Shown here: piece after piece, positions 6,256 through 8,532 of the stretch
How positions within the stretch are numbered: position 1 is the stretch's first letter
Layout: every line of letters begins with the position of its first letter
From: Pseudomonadota bacterium
GTDB taxonomy: Bacteria > Pseudomonadota > Gammaproteobacteria > GRL18
DNA length: 8,532 nucleotides
Direction: 5' to 3'
Assembly (NCBI GenBank): GCA_030632745.1
Contig: DAOVUE010000038.1
Coordinates: 1 to 8,532, forward strand
Made by a program: the position numbers and the translations under genes
Notes under the pieces: model-generated
The model's database searches: none
Seen by the model: the letters and a program-made list of their open reading frames with translations, nothing else
Told to the model about the DNA's origin: nothing

Positions 6256-8238
6256 ATGGCTGCAGAAATAAAGCAAATTTCACAACAGGAGTTGATGAAA
6301 AAATTACGTGACATTGAAGTAAGTGACGAAGAATTGGCGCAATACTTTATTGAAGAAAAGAAATCAAGTGATGCCTTTAAACCTATCTTAGTACCAAACC
6401 CAAAACTGGTTAAAGATGAAGGTTTGGAAGGTGCCTTTGTAATAAACTCATTTAACTCAATCGCAAGATGGCGACGCAACCGTAAATATAAAAAACGTAT
6501 GAAAAACTGGGATGGTCTGCGCGTGGTTGCTGAAGGTGATTCCTGGTTTCAATATCCCTTTCTTCTTAAAGACACCATTGATCAGCTGATTGATTTAGAT
6601 AATTTTCAATATGCTATTTATGGATTAAGTGAAGCAGGCGATCTTCTTTCGAATATTGTTCGTGAAGACGAGATCACTGAAGCAATTGAAAATGAGAACC
6701 CGCATATATTCCTGATTAGCGGGGGTGGTAATGATATGGTTGGAAATGAGCGAATTTCTACGATGGTTCATGCATTCAGCGCAAATCGAAAAGCAGAGAA
6801 TTACCCTAATGAAAAGTTTTCCGACTTCTTAAATGAACTTGAACGTTTGTATCGCAGACTGTTTGATCGTGTTTTGAGTAATAAACCCCATTTGAAAATT
6901 ATCTATCATGGTTATGATAATGCTATTCCACAAAACGGCACTTGGCTTGGCAAACCGTTGGCAAAACGAAAAATCATGGATCAAACACTTCAGCATCAAA
7001 TCATAACAGAAATGATTGGTCGTTTTAATGAACGACTGAAAATTATCACTAAAGATTATCCAGGTTCTGTTTATCATGTCGATTGCCGTAACTTAATTGG
7101 TTCTAAATCTAATTGGCACGATGAGCTCCATCCCAAAAATGAAGGTTATTTTAAAGTCGCGAAACTGTTTGATGATACAATTAAAAAGGCACTTAATGAA
7201 AATGCAGCATCACCTTCTATCTCCGTTCCGTTTCCCATTCATTCAACTGAAAGTGGCGCAAAAGAAATACCCGTTAAACTGGCCAAGCTCAAACAGTTAG
7301 ATCATACTAGCTTTTTGAATTTGGTTGTCACTCGTGCTGAGCGCACAATGGGTAAAAAAGTGACCATGCCAAAAAACGATTATGAACGCCGCCAGCTAGA
7401 AGCCGATATTGGCGATTTTTTTGAAAAAGTACACAAAGAAGCAAATTTTCTTCCGAGCAGTTTTTTAGAACATGGAGTTAAACGAGCCCAGTCAGTATGT
7501 CGTATTGTGACGGATACGAGCTATGGCAGTGGTTCGTTAATAGCCTCTCGTAATTTTATAATGACTAATAATCATGTAATTCCTGACCTTGCCACCGCAC
7601 AGTTAACTGTCGCAGAATTTGATTATGACGAAGACGATATCCTTTATACGGTTAATTTGAATCCCAATATCTTTTTCATGACAAACAGTGACTTGGATTT
7701 TACCATTGTAGCTTGTGATCCTTCGCCTTTACCCACGGACATTGAAGCAATTCCATTACTAAATAATCCTCAGACAGTTACTCGTAATGAACGAGTGAAT
7801 ATTATTCAACATCCGAAAGGACGCCGAAAAGAATTATCTTTACACGATAATAAAGTAACTTATGTCTATGATAAAGGGGTTCGATATACTGCGGATACCG
7901 AACCAGGTTCATCCGGTTCACCTGTGTTCAATAACGAATGGGATTTAGTGGCTCTGCATCATGCTGGTTGGTTTGAAGGCAACAATGAGGCTGTCAATGA
8001 AGGAATTAGAATTACGGCCATAGTTGATTATATAATTAGTCAACAGCATAATGAGGCCAATACTCACTTAGACATGTTAATCAAAAACATTGTAGAAATA
8101 AGTGACCAAAATATTATTACAACACCTTCGCCTCATAAAATTAATCAAAAAGTCATACAACCTAAATCACAGCCCTATAAGTCATTAACATTGAATTTGG
8201 AAGGTAATTTGAATGAACTGACCATAAAACTAAACTGA
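6256..8238 (+). CDS. SGNH/GDSL hydrolase fused to a trypsin-like serine protease
   Basis: This 660-residue two-enzyme protein has no signal peptide or membrane helix, so it is probably cytoplasmic. Residues 1-55 are a charged helical leader (EVSDEELAQYF at 21-31) that I cannot assign firmly. Residues about 86-312 form an SGNH-hydrolase domain: block I GDSW with Ser96, a Gly at 128, block III GGGND with Asn159, and block V DELHP with Asp289 and His292, a full catalytic set for ester or acyl hydrolysis. A helical linker (about 335-410) leads to a V8/trypsin-like domain: TNNHV with His440, SDLDFTIV with Asp481, and GSSGSP with Ser553, then LHHAG; this triad is also complete. After a Pro/Lys linker the protein ends in a short beta-type tail (LTLNLEGNLNELTIKLN). 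The ribosome site AGGAAA at 6245-6250 supports the start. The gene stands alone between a palindrome and a transposase remnant. Substrates are unknown; a role in conflict or defence is inference. Confidence 0.85.
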   Translation: MAAEIKQISQQELMKKLRDIEVSDEELAQYFIEEKKSSDAFKPILVPNPKLVKDEGLEGAFVINSFNSIARWRRNRKYKKRMKNWDGLRVVAEGDSWFQYPFLLKDTIDQLIDLDNFQYAIYGLSEAGDLLSNIVREDEITEAIENENPHIFLISGGGNDMVGNERISTMVHAFSANRKAENYPNEKFSDFLNELERLYRRLFDRVLSNKPHLKIIYHGYDNAIPQNGTWLGKPLAKRKIMDQTLQHQIITEMIGRFNERLKIITKDYPGSVYHVDCRNLIGSKSNWHDELHPKNEGYFKVAKLFDDTIKKALNENAASPSISVPFPIHSTESGAKEIPVKLAKLKQLDHTSFLNLVVTRAERTMGKKVTMPKNDYERRQLEADIGDFFEKVHKEANFLPSSFLEHGVKRAQSVCRIVTDTSYGSGSLIASRNFIMTNNHVIPDLATAQLTVAEFDYDEDDILYTVNLNPNIFFMTNSDLDFTIVACDPSPLPTDIEAIPLLNNPQTVTRNERVNIIQHPKGRRKELSLHDNKVTYVYDKGVRYTADTEPGSSGSPVFNNEWDLVALHHAGWFEGNNEAVNEGIRITAIVDYIISQQHNEANTHLDMLIKNIVEISDQNIITTPSPHKINQKVIQPKSQPYKSLTLNLEGNLNELTIKLN

Positions 8239-8303
8239 CTCTAATGGAATAGCGTCTCACTCAAACCACCCACGCTGATGCACCAATCGCTTTCTGTGCT
8301 TCA
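8239..8303. other. Short non-coding stretch after the fusion gene
   Basis: No clear terminator hairpin follows the TGA at 8236-8238. In one frame the minus strand reads like more coding-derived sequence (KYMKHRKRLVHQRGWFE), but I cannot match this to the transposase, so it may be decayed or unrelated sequence. Confidence 0.4.
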
Positions 8304-8532
8304 TGTATTTCTTGCATCAATACTTATAATTGGATTTATACTGTTTTCATAGTCACTCCTGTGCTTTATGATTGTTTCAAACTGCTTGTTCCTGTCTTTA
8401 TTTTGACCTGTTGACTTTTTTTAGTGCTTTACGTTTAACATAACCATGTTTCTTTAATAATTTTTTATACTATTGACACTAATTTTTATGCCTGATTTCT
8501 GCATTTTTTCATGTATTTCATTTCGAGTTAAA
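8304..8532 (-). pseudogene. Decayed ISAzo13-like transposase fragment
   Basis: Reading the minus strand from the window edge gives LTRNEIHEKMQKSGIKISV, then, after a one-base shift in the A-tract near 8460-8466, KLLKKHGYVKRKALKK. After a second shift near 8400-8415 it gives DRNKQFETIIKHRSDYENS and PIISIDARN, where a stop follows at 8301-8303. The order (helix-turn-helix-like piece, LLKKHGYVKRKAL, D-R-x-x-QF, then PxISID with the first catalytic Asp) matches ISAzo13-type DDE transposases. The catalytic core after the first Asp is missing and two frameshifts break the rest, so it is inactive. The 5' part lies beyond the window. Assignment is from motif memory, not a search. Confidence 0.65.

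Noticed and set aside
6228..7300. Further open frames overlapping the SGNH-protease gene (6228-6479, 6829-7077, 7097-7300)
   Set aside because: They are shadows of the 660-residue frame, which has two complete catalytic sets and a good ribosome site.

Overview
The window looks like chromosomal DNA of an AT-rich gammaproteobacterium. The evidence is an NtrC/sigma-54-type promoter arrangement, a ComM gene, and a DUF2157 plus GDYXXLXY gene pair. An octaheme hydroxylamine-oxidoreductase-like cytochrome points to a lineage handling reactive nitrogen, such as a methanotroph, a sulfur oxidiser or a relative. The exact taxon cannot be fixed from this sequence alone.

Layout, left to right. (1) Positions 1-173 are non-coding, with two hairpins and a tandem 11-bp repeat downstream of the minus-strand gene. 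(2) Positions 174-1685 (minus) hold an exported octaheme cytochrome c of the HAO family. (3) Positions 1686-2122 form a divergent intergenic region. On the hao side it carries a GG-N10-GC sigma-54 promoter candidate and, about 130 bp further upstream, an NtrC-like palindrome. (4) Positions 2123-3625 (plus) hold comM, complete except for one in-frame TAG just before Walker B. (5) Positions 3683-5101 and 5094-5687 (plus) hold an overlapping pair: a polytopic DUF2157 membrane protein and a GDYXXLXY membrane-anchored protein. (6) Positions 5688-6255 are non-coding and contain a roughly 206-bp imperfect palindrome (MITE-like), followed by an AT-rich leader with dyads. (7) Positions 6256-8238 (plus) hold a 660-residue protein fusing an SGNH/GDSL hydrolase to a trypsin-like serine protease, with no export signal. 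(8) Positions 8239-8532 contain a frameshifted ISAzo13-like transposase remnant (minus) running off the end.

The left part reads as ordinary chromosome (respiratory/nitrogen cytochrome, DNA uptake/recombination helicase, membrane pair). The right part reads as accessory DNA: a solitary two-enzyme cytoplasmic protein between a palindromic element and a dead transposase. That fusion gene is the best candidate for an undescribed system, possibly biological conflict or defence. Its function is inferred only from domain architecture and setting.
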